Part shown: positions 43,287-58,936 of the stretch, one piece after another | Numbering within the stretch: the stretch's first letter is position 1 | How the letters are laid out: each line of letters starts with the position of its first letter | Assembly (NCBI RefSeq): GCF_051106095.1 | Contig: NC_135784.1 | Location: 152,989,428 to 153,053,427 of the forward strand | Reading direction: 5' to 3' | Source: Pogona vitticeps | Taxonomy: Eukaryota; Chordata; Lepidosauria; Squamata; Agamidae | Length of the DNA: 64,000 bases | The notes under the pieces: model-generated | Seen by the model: the letters and a program-made list of their open reading frames with translations, nothing else | Told to the model about the DNA's origin: nothing | Database searches by the model: none | Position numbers and translations under genes: made by a program

Positions 43287-44608
43287 CTAGAATAGAAGGA
43301 GTCTTGTTAGTATTCCTCACTTGAAAGTCAAGTTTGCGATCTGTACTGAAATTGTTGATGAACTTTCTGTTCTCTATTTCATTATTTAAGTGAGAAGAAA
43401 AGTTATACGGCTGACAACATTAATCTTCCTTCATTGTTACCAGCCGATTCTACCAAGTATATTATCAAATTTTAAAATGTCACTGATTTTTCTTTTTTAA
43501 AAAAATCTGATTCTGTTGGTTTAATTCATGTTTCATCATATTATTGATCATGTGCAAGGATTAGCTGCATGTCTTCTTTTAGGAAGACCAGCTCTCTGTG
43601 GGGCTGCCAGAGGGCAATTTTCCTTTTCAAAGTGTCCTCCACTTGAGAAGGGCTATCTAGTCCAAATTTGATTTACTGATAAAGAACTGGAGATCACCAT
43701 TTCCCATCTACAGTAAGCACCTAGGCAAGAAGGATTAGCAAGAGCCCAGGTCACTTCCTCCATATAAGTGAAATGCTAAGTCATTCCCTTTGAATTGTAA
43801 AAACATTTTTTTTTCATTTTGGAGCCATACAAATACATTAGCACAAATTATTTACTTATTTGCAAATCAAGTGTTCTCCCTTGTCCTCCTTTTTTTGGGA
43901 TGTGTAAATGACCTCCCGTTTTATACCAGGAACACCTTTTTTTCAGTTAAATTCTTTCAATATGAAAGAGGAGAATTATTGCACCTTTATAGGCATAACT
44001 ACACATTGATGTGACAATGTATTGTCTGCAACATTGACTGAATTTAACACTGGGAACAAGATGGCGCATGGGGTTCCACTTTGAAGCAAGAATACAGTAT
44101 GCAGATAGAAGGCTTAACTTGGTCCCTTCCTCTCTGCAATCCTGACAAGGATGGCTCCTCCATCCTCACCTCAACCACTGCAACTACAAATTTTAAAAAA
44201 CTCCCATTGGTTTCAATGGGAGCTATTTGTTTGTTTATTTATACTGTATTTTTATTCTGCCCAACTAGTGGCAGAGCAAACAGGATGGCAAACAAATCAG
44301 ACACTAACATCACTAACTGAAACAAAGGGAGTCTTGTCAACAAATTTTCCGGGGAGGAAAACTGCCTCTCCCTGCACAGTATAGTCTCAATTCAAAACAA
44401 GACGCCTCCTTACTTGCTACTTATAAAAAGCCATCACCAAGTGCTTTAAGAACACCTCAGAAAGTGTAATTCCCATACACTAGGAAGCTGCTGCCTGCCT
44501 CTATAGTTTTAGAGGCCAACGTATCTAAATCCAGGCATCAAAAACTGACATATACTGTACAGTCTTTCCTTCTTTGTTTCAGGGCAAAAGTGAAACTGAA
44601 GAACTTAC
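43287..44608 (-). other. LIMA1: LIMA1 intron, no repeat assigned
   Basis: Lies between donor GTAAGT at 44608 and the acceptor at 43287. Unique-looking. Confidence 0.75.
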
Positions 44609-44660
44609 TGGTACCGCCATCTTCATAGAGGCTGGAATTCAGGCCATCTCCTATGGAAGC
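44609..44660 (-). CDS. LIMA1: LIMA1 micro-exon (52 bp)
   Basis: Encodes ASIGDGLNSSLYEDGGT plus the first base of the next codon. Acceptor CTCCTGCAG|GCT, donor ACCA|GTAAGTTC. Phase is 0 at the start and 1 at the end, and both agree with the neighbouring exons. It corresponds to the poorly conserved mammalian stretch after HQEGEK. Too short for open-frame detection; found through splice sites and phase. Confidence 0.85.
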
Positions 44661-45475
44661 CTGCAGGAGAAATGTTTATATACTGTCATTCCTTTATCAC
44701 ACTGATATCCAGATAACTGAACATGCCAGCTTGATGCACAATAATGTTGTGTGCAGTTGTACATATGACAAGAGTACAAAGGAACAACCAAAACAGTCAA
44801 TACATTGTGTGAAGCACAAGGCAAACTGAGGTTCAAGGCATAACAAACCTAACAATCTTGCCATGTTAGAATTACGGTTCTTCCCTACCAAACAGTTTCA
44901 AATGTATTCTACTCTTCAGCTGTACTTTTAGAAGCCAAAAGAGCTTCTTAACCATCTTAAGATGGCCCAACCATGTAGCTTTTTTCTTTTTGGACAAATG
45001 TTGCTGTCTTCACTAAGCATCCTTACTATGCCCTTTGGGCAGGTTGATTTGCATCCCCCTCTCCCATTGATCACACAGTACAAAGGGAAATGTGAATCAG
45101 TCCTGAAACCCACCACCACCAATCCATAGTTTTTCCCTCCACTGCTGGGGCTTCTTCTTCCTTTTCTTTTCTTTTTTCTTTTTAACAACAGATCAATTTG
45201 CATTTGGGTTCAGACATGTGATCATTTGAACCAATGCAGGAAAGCTGCCACGCCAGCACACAGTCAGGAACAGAGAACAAAGTCCATTGGCAAGACTTTT
45301 TATTTTTCTTTAAAATCAGTTAAGGGTAAAGCAAAGCCTTTCTCAGAAAGTCTCAGCAAGACTGCCCTCCTTTTTCTTAAGTGAAAAAGGCAAGCAAATC
45401 CTTTTTTTAAACTGCTTGCAAAGCTAGGAAACCTTTTTTTTTTTGACAGCTCGGTGCCAGCACTGATGCATTAAA

Positions 45476-45511
45476 GCATGCGCGCGCACACGCACGCACA
45501 CACACACACAC

Positions 45512-45554
<43 letters not shown>
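45476..45554. repeat. (CG/CA)n(GA)n microsatellite
   Basis: CGCGCGCACACGCACGCACA followed by pure CA units and then about 15 GA units. Confidence 0.95.
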
Positions 45555-45559
<5 letters not shown>

Positions 45560-46229
45560 TTGGAGGCGAAAGCAACAGGAGGAAACCCTTGTTACAGCTT
45601 GTTAAGGCAGTTCCTTTTAACCCTTCAGATACTTTTAAGCCTCCTACAGGTACTTCAACAGCGTTGCAAACAAGGTTCAAAAAAGGCTTTTCTTCACTTT
45701 CCCTGTGTGGCCACTTAACCAAACAGACTTGAAATTCCCTGTTGCAGCTTCACAGCAAATGAATGTGAATGAATTCACATTTATCTTGCTGTGTAATTGC
45801 GCCCTCTGATATTACATGATTCAACAACTATTTATAATCCTTGAAGGTTTATTAATAAAACAAGGACTGAGAAGTATTTGGAAGACAACAGAGACATATT
45901 CAATGTCTCAAAAAGTCTCTAGTTTATGTACGTGAGATATTGTACTTCTGTATTCATGATTCAAAATGCCCCAATACTGCTGCACAATACTGTCTGGACA
46001 TTGTCAGCAGAAAAATGCTACGGTTTATACAGCAAAATGTGGCCAGTTTTGACAACATCAATGTGAGTGTTGACAATGTCAATGGCAGAAGTCAAGATGG
46101 TCTACAGGATACCCTCTTGTGCCCACTACCATTCACAAGGGAAAATCTCAGATATCTGACTCATTTTTTCATCAGTTAACCACTTCTCCCCAAACACAAA
46201 GTAACTTCTCAGGGCTGTTTTCTGACAAG

Positions 46230-46520
46230 TGTGACTGACAGTCCGCAGAAGAGGGTATTCTATAGAGAGAAACACCTAACATGAGGTGGATTGCGTCAAT
46301 CAAGGAAGCCATAACTATTATTTTGCAAGACCGGAGCAGAATTTACTGGAAAAGACAATACTGCTAGGAAAGGGAGCAGTAGGAAGAGAGTACAACCCAA
46401 TATGAGATGTTATTGGTTTGCAAGATCAGAGCAGAACTGTTAATGATATGACATTTTGAAGATCATTCACTCGTATAGTCACCACACATCAGAAGTGACT
46501 TGATGGCAACTAACATCTTT
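46230..46520 (+). mobile_element. RTE-type LINE 3' end remnant
   Basis: Contains GGAAAAGACAATACTGCTAGG, split across 46348-46372, like the 'LEKT.MLG' stretch. It ends GTCACCACACATCAGAAGTG and CTTGATGGCAACTAACA, the usual outer end. Degraded. Confidence 0.5.
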
Positions 46521-46759
46521 GGAGGGTGTGTCCCCCCCCCCACCGTTAATTGTCAGAAAATTGTATGGTGATAATATGGTCTGCGCTTTTATAATGCAGA
46601 AATACTCTGGATATGCCTTACAAAACTGTATACTAATTCTCTGGATATGTCCCTTTTTGGAGGATGGTCACTTCATTCCTTTCCTTAAAGCAAACCTGGT
46701 TATTTTTAATCAACTATGATAAAACTCTAAAAACTATTACACATGAACTATAAACTAGT

Positions 46760-46868
46760 ACAGAGAAGAAATGGCCAAACTGTGGCCCATGAGACCTAGT
46801 CAGTAGTGAGATATGCTGAAAGTAGTAGTCTTGTCACTAGAAGGCCACAGACTGCCCACTTCTGGCAC
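46760..46868. mobile_element. hAT-type MITE remnant
   Basis: AAATGGCCAAACTGTGGCCC at the left and GGCCACAGACTGCCCACTTC at the right form an inverted pair, the family of 21238-21536. No clear duplication. Confidence 0.6.
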
Positions 46869-47862
46869 AATAGCTATAGAACGCATCCATTTCTCACATA
46901 TTTCAAAACTCTTCTAATTATTAAACAAATGCAGGACACCAGGAATGGCCTCTTTCCTTCTGGGAAAGAACAAGAATCCTGGGGTCATGTGCTGTATCTT
47001 TTGAAGCGCTGGTAAATTGTTGGCCCCTCAATTTTAGAAGACCAGTGAAGGATGTTTGTTTGCTTAATTATCAAAACTAGAAGGTTTTTTTTCCTAAATG
47101 CTAATGATGCTTTTAAAATTGTGAACAATTTTAATATCAGTAAGAGTTGTTATTTTCATCTCAGCATGCGACATCATCAGGGTACAGGAGACGTGCACCA
47201 CAGATATCCTTCCGAAATAAAAGTCTTCTTGTGATGAGGTTCACAATTCTTATTGAAGTTATCCAGTCTACAAGGACTGAGATAAAGTTGCCTCCATTGC
47301 ACTAATGTTTGGTCAAGACAGCTAATTAGAACCACTATCAATTTATCCAAAGATCCATTAGCACATCTCCCCCATCAAACCAACGTGCAGATTATCCATA
47401 GGACTGCAACTGCTGACCATCTCTCAGGCTGCAAGGGCTTCCCTATGTAACTAAAATTCAAACACTATCCCGTCTCGGGCGTAATAGCTTTGTTCCAAGT
47501 CATGTTGTTAGCTGTCTTGGCAACAATTTTTTTCAGTTGAAAGGTAGGGCAGACATGCACACCATCATTGTACAATAGCAATAATGGTAATAATGATGAT
47601 AACACTAAGGATAGAAGGAAAAGCAGCAGCTGTACAAATAAATGGTCAGGTTTTGCTGCCACAGTGCTACAAGAATGATCCTTTGTTTACATCTATAATT
47701 CCGTTTTGTTCTGCTTCTCACTGTAGTTTTATGTTACTCTTACTTGGAAGTTTCCACATCATGGGAAATATTAATTGGAAGCCTATCTCAGGGTCTTTAA
47801 CATGGATAAAACAAATAATGGTTCTTCACTTATTCATTACATCCCACTGGTACAGAGCAGTG

Positions 47863-48006
47863 CTGTCTTCCTCAAGATGATGCCCACCAGATATATTGGA
47901 CTACAACCTTCATCATCCCCAGCTAACATAGCATGCAGCTCTCCTGGCTGGCAGTGATGTGGGCTGTTGTGTCCAATATATTTGGAGGGTGCCAGGTTGA
48001 CAAAGG
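47863..48006. mobile_element. Palindromic hAT-like MITE
   Basis: ATGCCCACCAGATATATTGG ... AACCTTCATCATCCCCAGCT in one direction and GTCCAATATATTTGGAGGGT in reverse at the other end: a fold-back with ~25-base arms, common in squamates. Confidence 0.65.
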
Positions 48007-49091
48007 CTGATCAACCTGCAATCTTCAAAGGACTGAGCTTTTAATTCTTGGCCATCCTCCATTCATCCTCCCTTGTTACAGGATTTTGTTGTTGTTGTTG
48101 TTATTGCTTCAAAGTGTTAAATACACATATAAGGAAGCTACAAAGGAAATCATGCCAGATTCAGGACACAAGAGTGCCATTTTCTCTCCTTGGATGCCTG
48201 CTCTGTTAAATAAAATACAGCTTAAGGCTGCTCACCCTAGGGAACTAATACGCCATAATAAGCTTAACGGCAGCATCTTGCTAATTTACCCTGGAAACCC
48301 TATTCCAAGCAACTGAGCTGCACAAATTAGTACGGAAGCACAGAAGGAGAGGATAACACACTGCGCCCATTGGACTCATTTTGAGGAACAGATTGTTGTA
48401 AGCATTCCAGAGCACATTCTACACAGTGTCAGAGAGGTCACAACAAAAAGGGCACTCATGCTCCAACAGCGCCGTCATGTGAGGAAAGCAGAGAAGCAGT
48501 GCCTTCTGCATGCGCACTAAGGAATGCGCGGATTAATTCATTTGGTAGGTTTATTAAACAGTGTTGTCCATTTCTTATACAGTACTGTATCCCACCCTGG
48601 GCAGCTAGCCAATATGTTTTACACAGATGTTTAAAAAGACACAAGCTCGTGCCTTCTTTTCCAGAGGGGCCCCCTCCTCTCCCAAGTCCCTGCATGAGCT
48701 CTTCGTGCGCATTAAGCCAAGTGCTTAGTCACCCGAAGGAGGAAAGCCACAAGAATGCTTATAAACTTAGGGCTTATTCACTCTTTCACATAGGCAGGAA
48801 GAGGCCTCTTTTATTCAAATCATCCATCCAGCTGTAGGAAAAGGGAACAGAGAAGGAAATTACTTTTTGAGTTCAACATGGTTGCTTTCAAGGGACTTCA
48901 TTGTTTACTGGGGAAGTAGTGCCCCCAATGGCAAGAGGTTACCAATGGGCAAGAATTCTCAGTATCTGAGTGAGAGGGCAGCAATTGGCCCCAAGTGGGC
49001 CTAGGATGTGTCTGACCAATCTTCATAAATCAGGCTAAAAACTATACAAGCCCCCAGTTATTAGTGGGGAAGGGGGACACACATTTCAAGA

Positions 49092-49175
49092 GGGTAGCCC
49101 TGTTAATCTGTTTTAGCGGAATAACACAGAGTCATCCTGGATCTTTAGGGCTAACAGATTTCTTATAGCATGTGC
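49092..49175 (+). repeat. Reptilian interspersed repeat fragment
   Basis: AGGGTAGCCCTGTTAATCTG then AGAGTCATCCTGGATCTTTA and GGGCTAACAGATTTC, the same family as 15955-16110. Confidence 0.5.
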
Positions 49176-50448
49176 TTAGAACTTATACTATAATCAATCC
49201 ATGAGCCAGAAAGCTATCATGCACATTTCCCCAAATTTAATACTCAGGGTTGCACAAGGACTAGATGTGATCCGTCCAGTTAAGTAATACTCACTCATGG
49301 TTTCAATTTTCAAAGGACACTGACAGAACGGGAAATGCTATAGGGTGTGTGTCCGTGGGGGAGATGTAATGCATTGCTGAGGTGCTCCTGTATTTACTGT
49401 GGAAAGCCCAGCTCCTTCCTCTAGGAATTAACTTTAAATGTGATAGCAGAGCTTAAGCCACACAGAGAAAGCCACCCCATTCTCATTACACGGACAGGAA
49501 TGGGACAATGGGTGGAAATCCAAGAGATGTAAAATGAAAGAAGATGGCTGAGTATCAGTGGCAAGGGTTACACAGCTATTTAGAACCAGTCTTGAGCACA
49601 GTGAGACGACTGAAATCCCATTAAGCATCAATAGGATTTAAGCAGCTGAGGTGTGCGCAGGATGGCAGCCAGACAGTGTTCTTCACAGATCTAACAGAAA
49701 AGATTAAGAGCAAGTTGCCACCTAGCTTTGCCAGCATCTGGCCACTCTCCGGATAGCCGTCCCACCAACCATGTGCATTGGCTCATTATTACCCACCAAA
49801 CGAGGATATCCAATTTCAACAAACACAGAAGAGTCTCCACTTCCAGTTTAACAAAGGGTTGTGAGGAGGAGGGGAAAGAAGAAAAGATGGGAAGTATTGG
49901 TTTCAGTGACTTGCCCAAAGACAGTGGAAGGACGGAAATGTCTCATGAACAAAACAAAACAAAAATTGCAACAAGTGACTGCTCTGCACCAGCATTCACT
50001 TCGCACCTCCACACACACAACCCAAAGTCCCCTAGTGAGTTCTGCACCGGGGGGGGGGGGGAATCTCCCAGATGACTAAGTGGGACATGTCTCAAACAAA
50101 CCTACAGAGGGGAGTAAAAGTCCACAACCATCTACTGCAGAAAGAAAATACACTATAGCATCCCTCCATATCAGGACATGAAAGATGAAAGCAGGTAGTA
50201 TGTACTTTTTTATAAAGGAAGAAGAAGAGAGGCCAGCATGTTCTACAGACATATTTTAGGTTCAGATTCAGTTCTGTTTTCCATGAACTTATCATCAGAA
50301 CATTAACACAGCCTGCTGCCAATTTGCATCAGCAGATACAACTCGATTTCCAGATGCTGTGATTTAACAATGTTCCGGGTGTGCCTCTTCAAGCAGCTCC
50401 ACACAAGTGAAGTTGTCTTGATCTTCAGCCAAGATGACCATCTCTTAC

Positions 50449-50556
50449 CTCCTCCCCTTCCTGCTCGGAAAACAGATCTTCTGAGCACGGCGGCAAGTTC
50501 TCCTTCTGTTCGCAATCGTAGTTCTTGTCTTCGCTTTCACTGGCTTGAATCTCACT
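50449..50556 (-). CDS. LIMA1: LIMA1 coding exon
   Basis: Encodes SEIQASESEDKNYDCEQKEN and LPPCSEDLFSEQEGEE. It aligns residue by residue with mammalian NELKASGGEIKIHKMEQKEN and VPPGPEVCITHQEGEK. Acceptor CATTCTGTAG|AGT, donor GAG|GTAAGA; 108 bp, phase 0 at both ends, so skipping it would keep the frame. Acidic linker upstream of the LIM domain. Confidence 0.95.
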
Positions 50557-53500
50557 CTACAGAATGACAAACCACTTGAGCATTTTTATATTTCAGTCCT
50601 TAGAGAAAGGGGGATTTTGAGTCTTTTTGAGAAAGTTGTAGAAACAGATATCTGCATGAAAGTAAAAAGGGGCACTTAAGATAGAAGAGACACTATCCAT
50701 GCCACACTAGACCTGGCACCAGAAGACATCAGCAACCTTCCACTGATGTACTTATGCTGAAGACCTGCTGCTTCCACCAAGACTGGTTAAAAATAATAAT
50801 AAAACACCCTCCCTTGGCATCACCTGACCTCCTCCGTACAGCCTAACACCATCACCCCCAAAGTGCTAGGAATCCCTCTGAAGACTGAGGAGGCACAGTG
50901 GGAAAACAAGCCCCATTTTCATGGGCGTTAGAAGGACATCACTGTTATCTTGAACACACTTTTATCTCTTCTGTTCACTCATGTTGAAAGGGGTATACAA
51001 AAAGAATAAAACAATTAAAATTAAAGAGAAAGAAATGAACTCATAGTAAGCTAAAGGCCACAAAATCAAGAAGGCAGCATAGAAACAATCTGGAGGATTA
51101 ATAACTTCATTTTAAAATCTTGGGAAGTTGAAATGACATTTATCTGGCACTAAAAAGGCAATTAGGACATGTGCCACATGAGCATCTCTGTTCCAACAAT
51201 CAAAGTGCTACCACTATAAAGTCCCTCTCGCTGGAAGCGAACAACTTCTCTTCAGACAGAGAAGAAGTTGCAAAAGTCCCTCTATCATGGATGTTAAACC
51301 TTCCCCTTCTTCAAATCATTCCCTTGGAAACTTATGCAACATTTAGTAACAAATCTGCACTTCTAGGAGGCCAGAGCTGCGCTAACCCAAAACCTCTCTT
51401 TGAATGGAGAGGCACGTTCTTTGTTATCTCACTATGCTTCAGTGAAAAAGGTGCCCAACTCCCCCCCCCAAAAAAAAGCTACCATGGTTCCAGCAGCAAA
51501 AAGAAAGTCCATGTTCCTTCCTTCTCTCACCTACTCTGCAGTCCACCAAGCTCCGGAGCAACATCTGCTCCGAGTGGGACAGGGGCAGATGGCAGAAGAA
51601 GTGGGGGCAGCCACTAGGGGTGACTGGGTTTACGGGAACCGGAAAAGTACAGTATGCTCTTTGAAAAGTACAGAAGTTTCTGTAAAAATGCTAAAGCAAC
51701 TCTGAATGGCAAACTACCACAGCCTTGATCCACAAGACACTTCACCTTTGCAACCTAGAATTGCTACATATTAAGAACACTACACTCCATATTGTTTAAA
51801 GTTCTTAAATCAACCCAGCCATTACCTTACCTGACACTGCAGTTTTTCACTGCACTGTGCTTCCTGGGCTTCATAATATGGACACAGAACTCTGACCCAA
51901 GCCAGCTATCCTTAAATTACCATCTTAATCACTAAATGAGCAGGCATCCCTTCAGCTTGAAATGTCAGACTTCCCTCCGCACCCCTGCTTTCTTCTGCTT
52001 CAGAAGACTCTTATACCAAGTGGCAGGGAGACAGAACGCAGCATCTTCTAGAGTAGCTCAGTACTGTTAATAACAGTTCAGTAACTAGTTGTTCTCTTTG
52101 TTTCATTTTAAAAAGGCCACAGCGTATTTAATTGTACTTTATGAGCATCGCTGAAAAATATTAGCTCACAGTCCGTTTTAACCAGCTCGTGATTACAGCA
52201 GTTGCGTTTCCATTCACGATAAAAAAAAAAACCTGGAGCTGCTGACACCACTGAAATATCTGACAGTTCCTGCTGATGCTACTGTAACTCTAAACACTTG
52301 AGCTTTTGCTCAGAAGCGATGCTTAGCACAACCATGAAAGAAGTGTGCTTGAAACCCCACAGAATTGGGGCTAGAGGGAAGTGGAGCAGAAAAGCTGAAG
52401 GTAGACAAGGTAACAGGTACCACCAAGTCACCTGTCCAGTCCCAAACAATCCATCCTCAAAGCTGTTTTTCCCCTCAGAAAGGGGTTCTCTTACACACAT
52501 TTCCACGTAACAAGTGGCTTGGCCCTAAGACAGTTTCGGAGTTGGGATATTTGGCCTCTTCTCCTCCCATTAATAACGTCTAGACAGACTCGTGTGGTAA
52601 GTGGGGGTCCATTGGCTAATTCATCCCCCAGAAACCACTATGCTAATGACACCTTTTAATCTGAGACATCAAGCCAGAAGACTGAAGATGGAGAGATGAG
52701 AGAAGGCAAGCTGGAAAAACAGCCATTAGCAGTTAAGCAGATTTGTTAAACCGGCAGCAATTACCTATGCCATTAAATTCTCTGCAATTACTGAAGTACA
52801 GCACAAGAATTACAGTGCTGCATATGGCAAAAGGGGGGGGGACCCTTGTATTAGAGAGAAGAACATGTGAATAGCTGACAGTTTATGGCATGCATGGAAA
52901 GCACCAGAACTTCCAGCAACCCCCTTGGGCAAAGCAGGGCAGAAGACCTGCTCAGTTCCCTTGTTAGTATTATCAACAGAAAGAGATTCTGTTATATCAG
53001 CCCGCCTGGACCAGGAAAGCCCAAGTCAAGGGCAGGATCACACAATGCTGCAGCAACAGAGGCTGCTGGGGGCTTACAGAGTACCTCCTTAGAGGTGTCT
53101 GCCTCCTGATGCTCTGATTCATTGCCCCAGCCTTGCCTCTTTGCCAGCCCATCTCTGCATGGGGCAATGACGCTGGATGCTCCGCACTTAAAGACAACCG
53201 GGGACCACTGAGTCACCTCTGATAGAGGGGCATGAGCAGCAGCTTTCTCCTCCTCTTGTAACAGAGGCGATTGCCTGCTGTTTCTCTGGCCAAGCACACT
53301 GGTCTTGCTTCCTTCTCACGATCTGGGCATGCTCGTAGGAAGACCAGCAGTTCAAGCAGAATAATGCAAGTCGTGGGTTCTTCCCATTTATACGCTAGCA
53401 CAGTCTAAAACCCAACATTTGGTGAAGCATCCCTCCCTGAAAAAAAAAGACACTGACGCCAAATTATTAACTATCTTACTGATGTAAGTGTGGGTGAGTT

Positions 53501-54230
53501 GGGGATCAGTGATCTAAGAAGTACCAATCCAATCCTCCAGTATCAACAAAACAGAAGAAAAACGGCACAATCACCCAACCCAGTGGGAAAATCAGACTGG
53601 CCTGGCTGATGGGCTTCAGATTCCCAAGACCTTGTCACCATCACCACCTCCACCTCCCTCCAAATATTTCAGTACAAAGACCAGTGCAGCTGCAGTACTC
53701 AGGACAAGCAAACCCAATTAGTACAAACAATGGAGGAAGAGACTGGAAAGTCATAGTGAGGAGATGAAGAAACGCGCAGGCCGAAAGCCCAAGGACACCG
53801 AATGAGAAAAAGTGGAGACCAAGGAAAGAACAGAACTTTGGGCAAGTCAGAGAACCAGTTTGCATTCCCGTTTTTTTTTTCCCCTTGAGCCAAGCAGTTC
53901 AAGAGATGCAGACGTGCTATTGAACTTAAGACATTCTCAGCAGCAGAGAACCAGGCACATGCAAAGAACAAGGCAGCAGTGTGTGAAAAGTGGGGAGGGG
54001 AGCAGAGAGGAGAGTCCAAAAATGGTACCCGTGGCTTGAACAGAAACAACAGACACCATGCAAAACAAGCGGTTAGATCCCCACCACCGCCACCGGCACT
54101 GCTAGCTTTGTGACATCTGAGCGCCCAGCAGCTTTCCCAAGGATGACCAGTGGCCTCCAGAACCACCTGCTCAGGCAAAGCACTCTTGGAAAAAACAGCC
54201 CACCCGCGATTCACAGCCAAAGGGACCTAC
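50557..54230 (-). other. LIMA1: LIMA1 intron
   Basis: No transposon confidently assigned. A GC-richer block at about 52880-53330 keeps a ~100-codon open frame on the minus strand (see findings). Confidence 0.75.
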
Positions 54231-54376
54231 CACATGACCGCTTGAGCTGCTCTGCTTGGACACAGCTGCTTGGTACTTAGCAAGTCTGTCCTTGATGGAT
54301 GTTTCCGATACGCGGGGTATCTCCTGGTTCTTCCTGCTCTCTGGTTTCTCTGTCGGAGAGTTGCTTAGCGGATGAC
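54231..54376 (-). CDS. LIMA1: LIMA1 coding exon with conserved SETSIKDR motif
   Basis: Encodes (G)HPLSNSPTEKPESRKNQEIP, RVSETSIKDRLAKYQAAVSK, QSSSSGHV. The segment (L/V)SETSIKDR(M/L)AKYQAAVSKQSSS is the most conserved N-terminal stretch of EPLIN and belongs to the actin-binding region flanking the LIM domain. Acceptor CATTCCAG|GT completes a Gly codon from the preceding exon; donor GTG|GTAGGT in phase 0. 146 bp. A conceptual frame continues past the acceptor into the intron, but homology and phase fix the boundary at 54376. Confidence 0.96.
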
Positions 54377-56274
54377 CTGGAATGGGGTGTATAGTTGTGG
54401 CTGTTAGCAGAGATTGCTGAGGACTGAAAATGAAAGATGGGGATGAGAGAAGAACAGCCGTTTGAATTAAAAAGGCTGCAAAGGGATAGTCTAAGTAGGG
54501 TTTCATCCCAAGGCACATTTTATTATACCACAAGGACTGAACAATATGTGATTGAAGGATTCCACAGCTTCCTCATCTAACAAGGCCAAACAAGGTTCTA
54601 AGTGCACATCAGGAGTGGTTTACTCCTTGGAGTCAGGAGTGGATCAGTGACTTAAGCCCTTCAAAGACAGGCATATGTGCACAGTTTCAAACATTTGGCA
54701 TGGGGAATAGGACCCGTCTGGCTGCTCATTCCCCCCCTTAAAAAAAATAAAACATTTTCCATCCCCAAATTAATTCTGGTCCTGGAACAGTATAAGAAAA
54801 CAAAACAAAGGGAAAAAAGACTATTATTTTGGAGGTAAAGTACAGGCAACTGAAGGGTTCCCTTCTGGCAATTACAGCCTGCTATAAATAAGGAAGATCC
54901 TAACTTAATTTTCACTTCTACTACAGAATCAGTAGGTAATCTTTATATAGCCCTTCTTTCTCTCGGTCTCAGTTGACATCTTACCCTGCATCACCCTCTC
55001 AATCCCTCCAACTGAATATATTTTTAAAAATGTTTTGAAAAGTTATGTTTTAAAGGGCGCCAATACCCCTGCTGCCTCAACATTTCCCATTTTTTTCTTT
55101 TCTAAAAACATTTTGGCAACTAGAGGTTGCAAGGGGCCTTTTTCAGTTAAAAATAATAACATCCTGTATTTGTAAGAAAACAATTGTGATTACTCTGATG
55201 CAAATTCAGCCCCTTTAATATCCAGGGAACGACAACTGCTGGAGGCTGCCCAACTCAGCCTGGTAGACTTACAATTAAATGATAGATGTGAAAGTGTTAT
55301 ACACATGTTAAGTGTTTTTATTGCTTTCACAATAAAGCATAATTAACAAGCCCTGTCAACAAGATGCAGTGTGAATTCAAACAGACTCTCCTCCACCAGT
55401 ATTCTCTTATACGTACAGATACAGTACATACTTCAATACTGTTCCAGAAAAAACATCGCTAAGTGATTTAATCGCTAAGCGATTTTAAAAAGCCCATAGG
55501 AATGTATTAAAACACGTTTAATACGTTCCTATGGGCTAAAAACATACCTTAAAGTGAAATTCCTCCATAGCGGCGGCCATTTTGGGTGCCTCTACAGCGA
55601 GGCAAAACAGCGGTGGCCAATTTGTTTTTGCGGTGGCCATTTTGGAACTGCCGATCAGCTGTTTTAAAAAGTTCGCTTTGCCATGATCGCTTCCCCGCGA
55701 TCATCGCAAAGTGAATTTTAGCCATAGAGGACATCGCTAAGCGATCGCTCCGGCGATGGCCAAAAGTCGATCGCAAAGCGATTTCATCGCTCAATGGAGC
55801 AATCGCTAAGCGAGGCACCACTGTAATAGAATCCCTTTGGGGGGGGACAGAGCCAAAACGGCCCTTTGGAGCTCAGGCATGCACACATGTGCCTCTTAGA
55901 TTCACTAAAGCTTGCTCTAGCACAAACAAGTGGCTGTGCAAAAAATAAACACAGCAGAAGTGGTCTGGGTGTGATTTACAAGGAAGTTTTTCAGTACGAA
56001 AGCATTCTCCAACAGGCCTCTTTTGGCTCATTCACATACATAACCAAAAGACTGGGAGATATATCTGCAGGGTTGCCCTGTGACATCCTAGGCTTTGATA
56101 GTGAGTAGGTGGAACTTTTCTACACAGCAAAAAAGATGGACATTTAGCTGTCATACTATATACTCAAAGAAATCTCAACACAAGATACATCCATTTAAAA
56201 TACGAATTTCTGAAGTGCTTTTCCACCCCTGAGGTCTCCAAATTGATGCACAATAAGAATGTATTATTGCCTAC
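54377..56274 (-). other. LIMA1: LIMA1 intron
   Basis: Contains one CAGTGG MITE (55440-55823) and otherwise nothing recognised. Confidence 0.8.
55440..55823 (+). mobile_element. CAGTGG-type MITE in LIMA1 intron
   Basis: The right end AAGCGAGGCACCACTG is followed by TA. Interior blocks (ATCGCTAAGTGATTTAATCG, AACTGCCGATCAGCTGTTTT, ATCGCTAAGCGATCG) are those of the family. The left terminus is degraded. The only CAGTGG copy seen inside LIMA1. Confidence 0.8.
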
Positions 56275-56383
56275 CTGAGACACTGTGGTTTCTCTCTCCA
56301 GAATTGAAGTCAAGATCTTCTGAGGAAAAACTATTTTCTGAAACTCTGCTACTGCCAGAACCCCTAACTTGGTCACGAAGAAC
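56275..56383 (-). CDS. LIMA1: LIMA1 coding exon, most upstream in window
   Basis: Encodes VLRDQVRGSGSSRVSENSFS and SEDLDFNSGERNHSVS plus one base. It aligns with mammalian ILRAQSRSASGRKISENSYS and LDDLEIGPGQ. Acceptor CCAAACAG|GTT in phase 0; donor TCAG|GTAGGC in phase 1, completed by GT of the next exon. 109 bp. The preceding exon (mammalian ...MMFEKGEPTQTK), which carries the shorter-isoform start region, was not found up to 64000. Confidence 0.93.

Positions 56384-58936
<2,553 letters not shown>

Larger units (their letters stand above)
44661..50448 (-). other. LIMA1: LIMA1 intron
   Basis: Holds a (CA)n(GA)n microsatellite (45476-45554), a LINE tail (46230-46520), a hAT-like MITE (46760-46868), a palindromic MITE (47863-48006) and a reptilian dispersed repeat (49092-49175). 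Stretches between them are unassigned. Confidence 0.8.
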
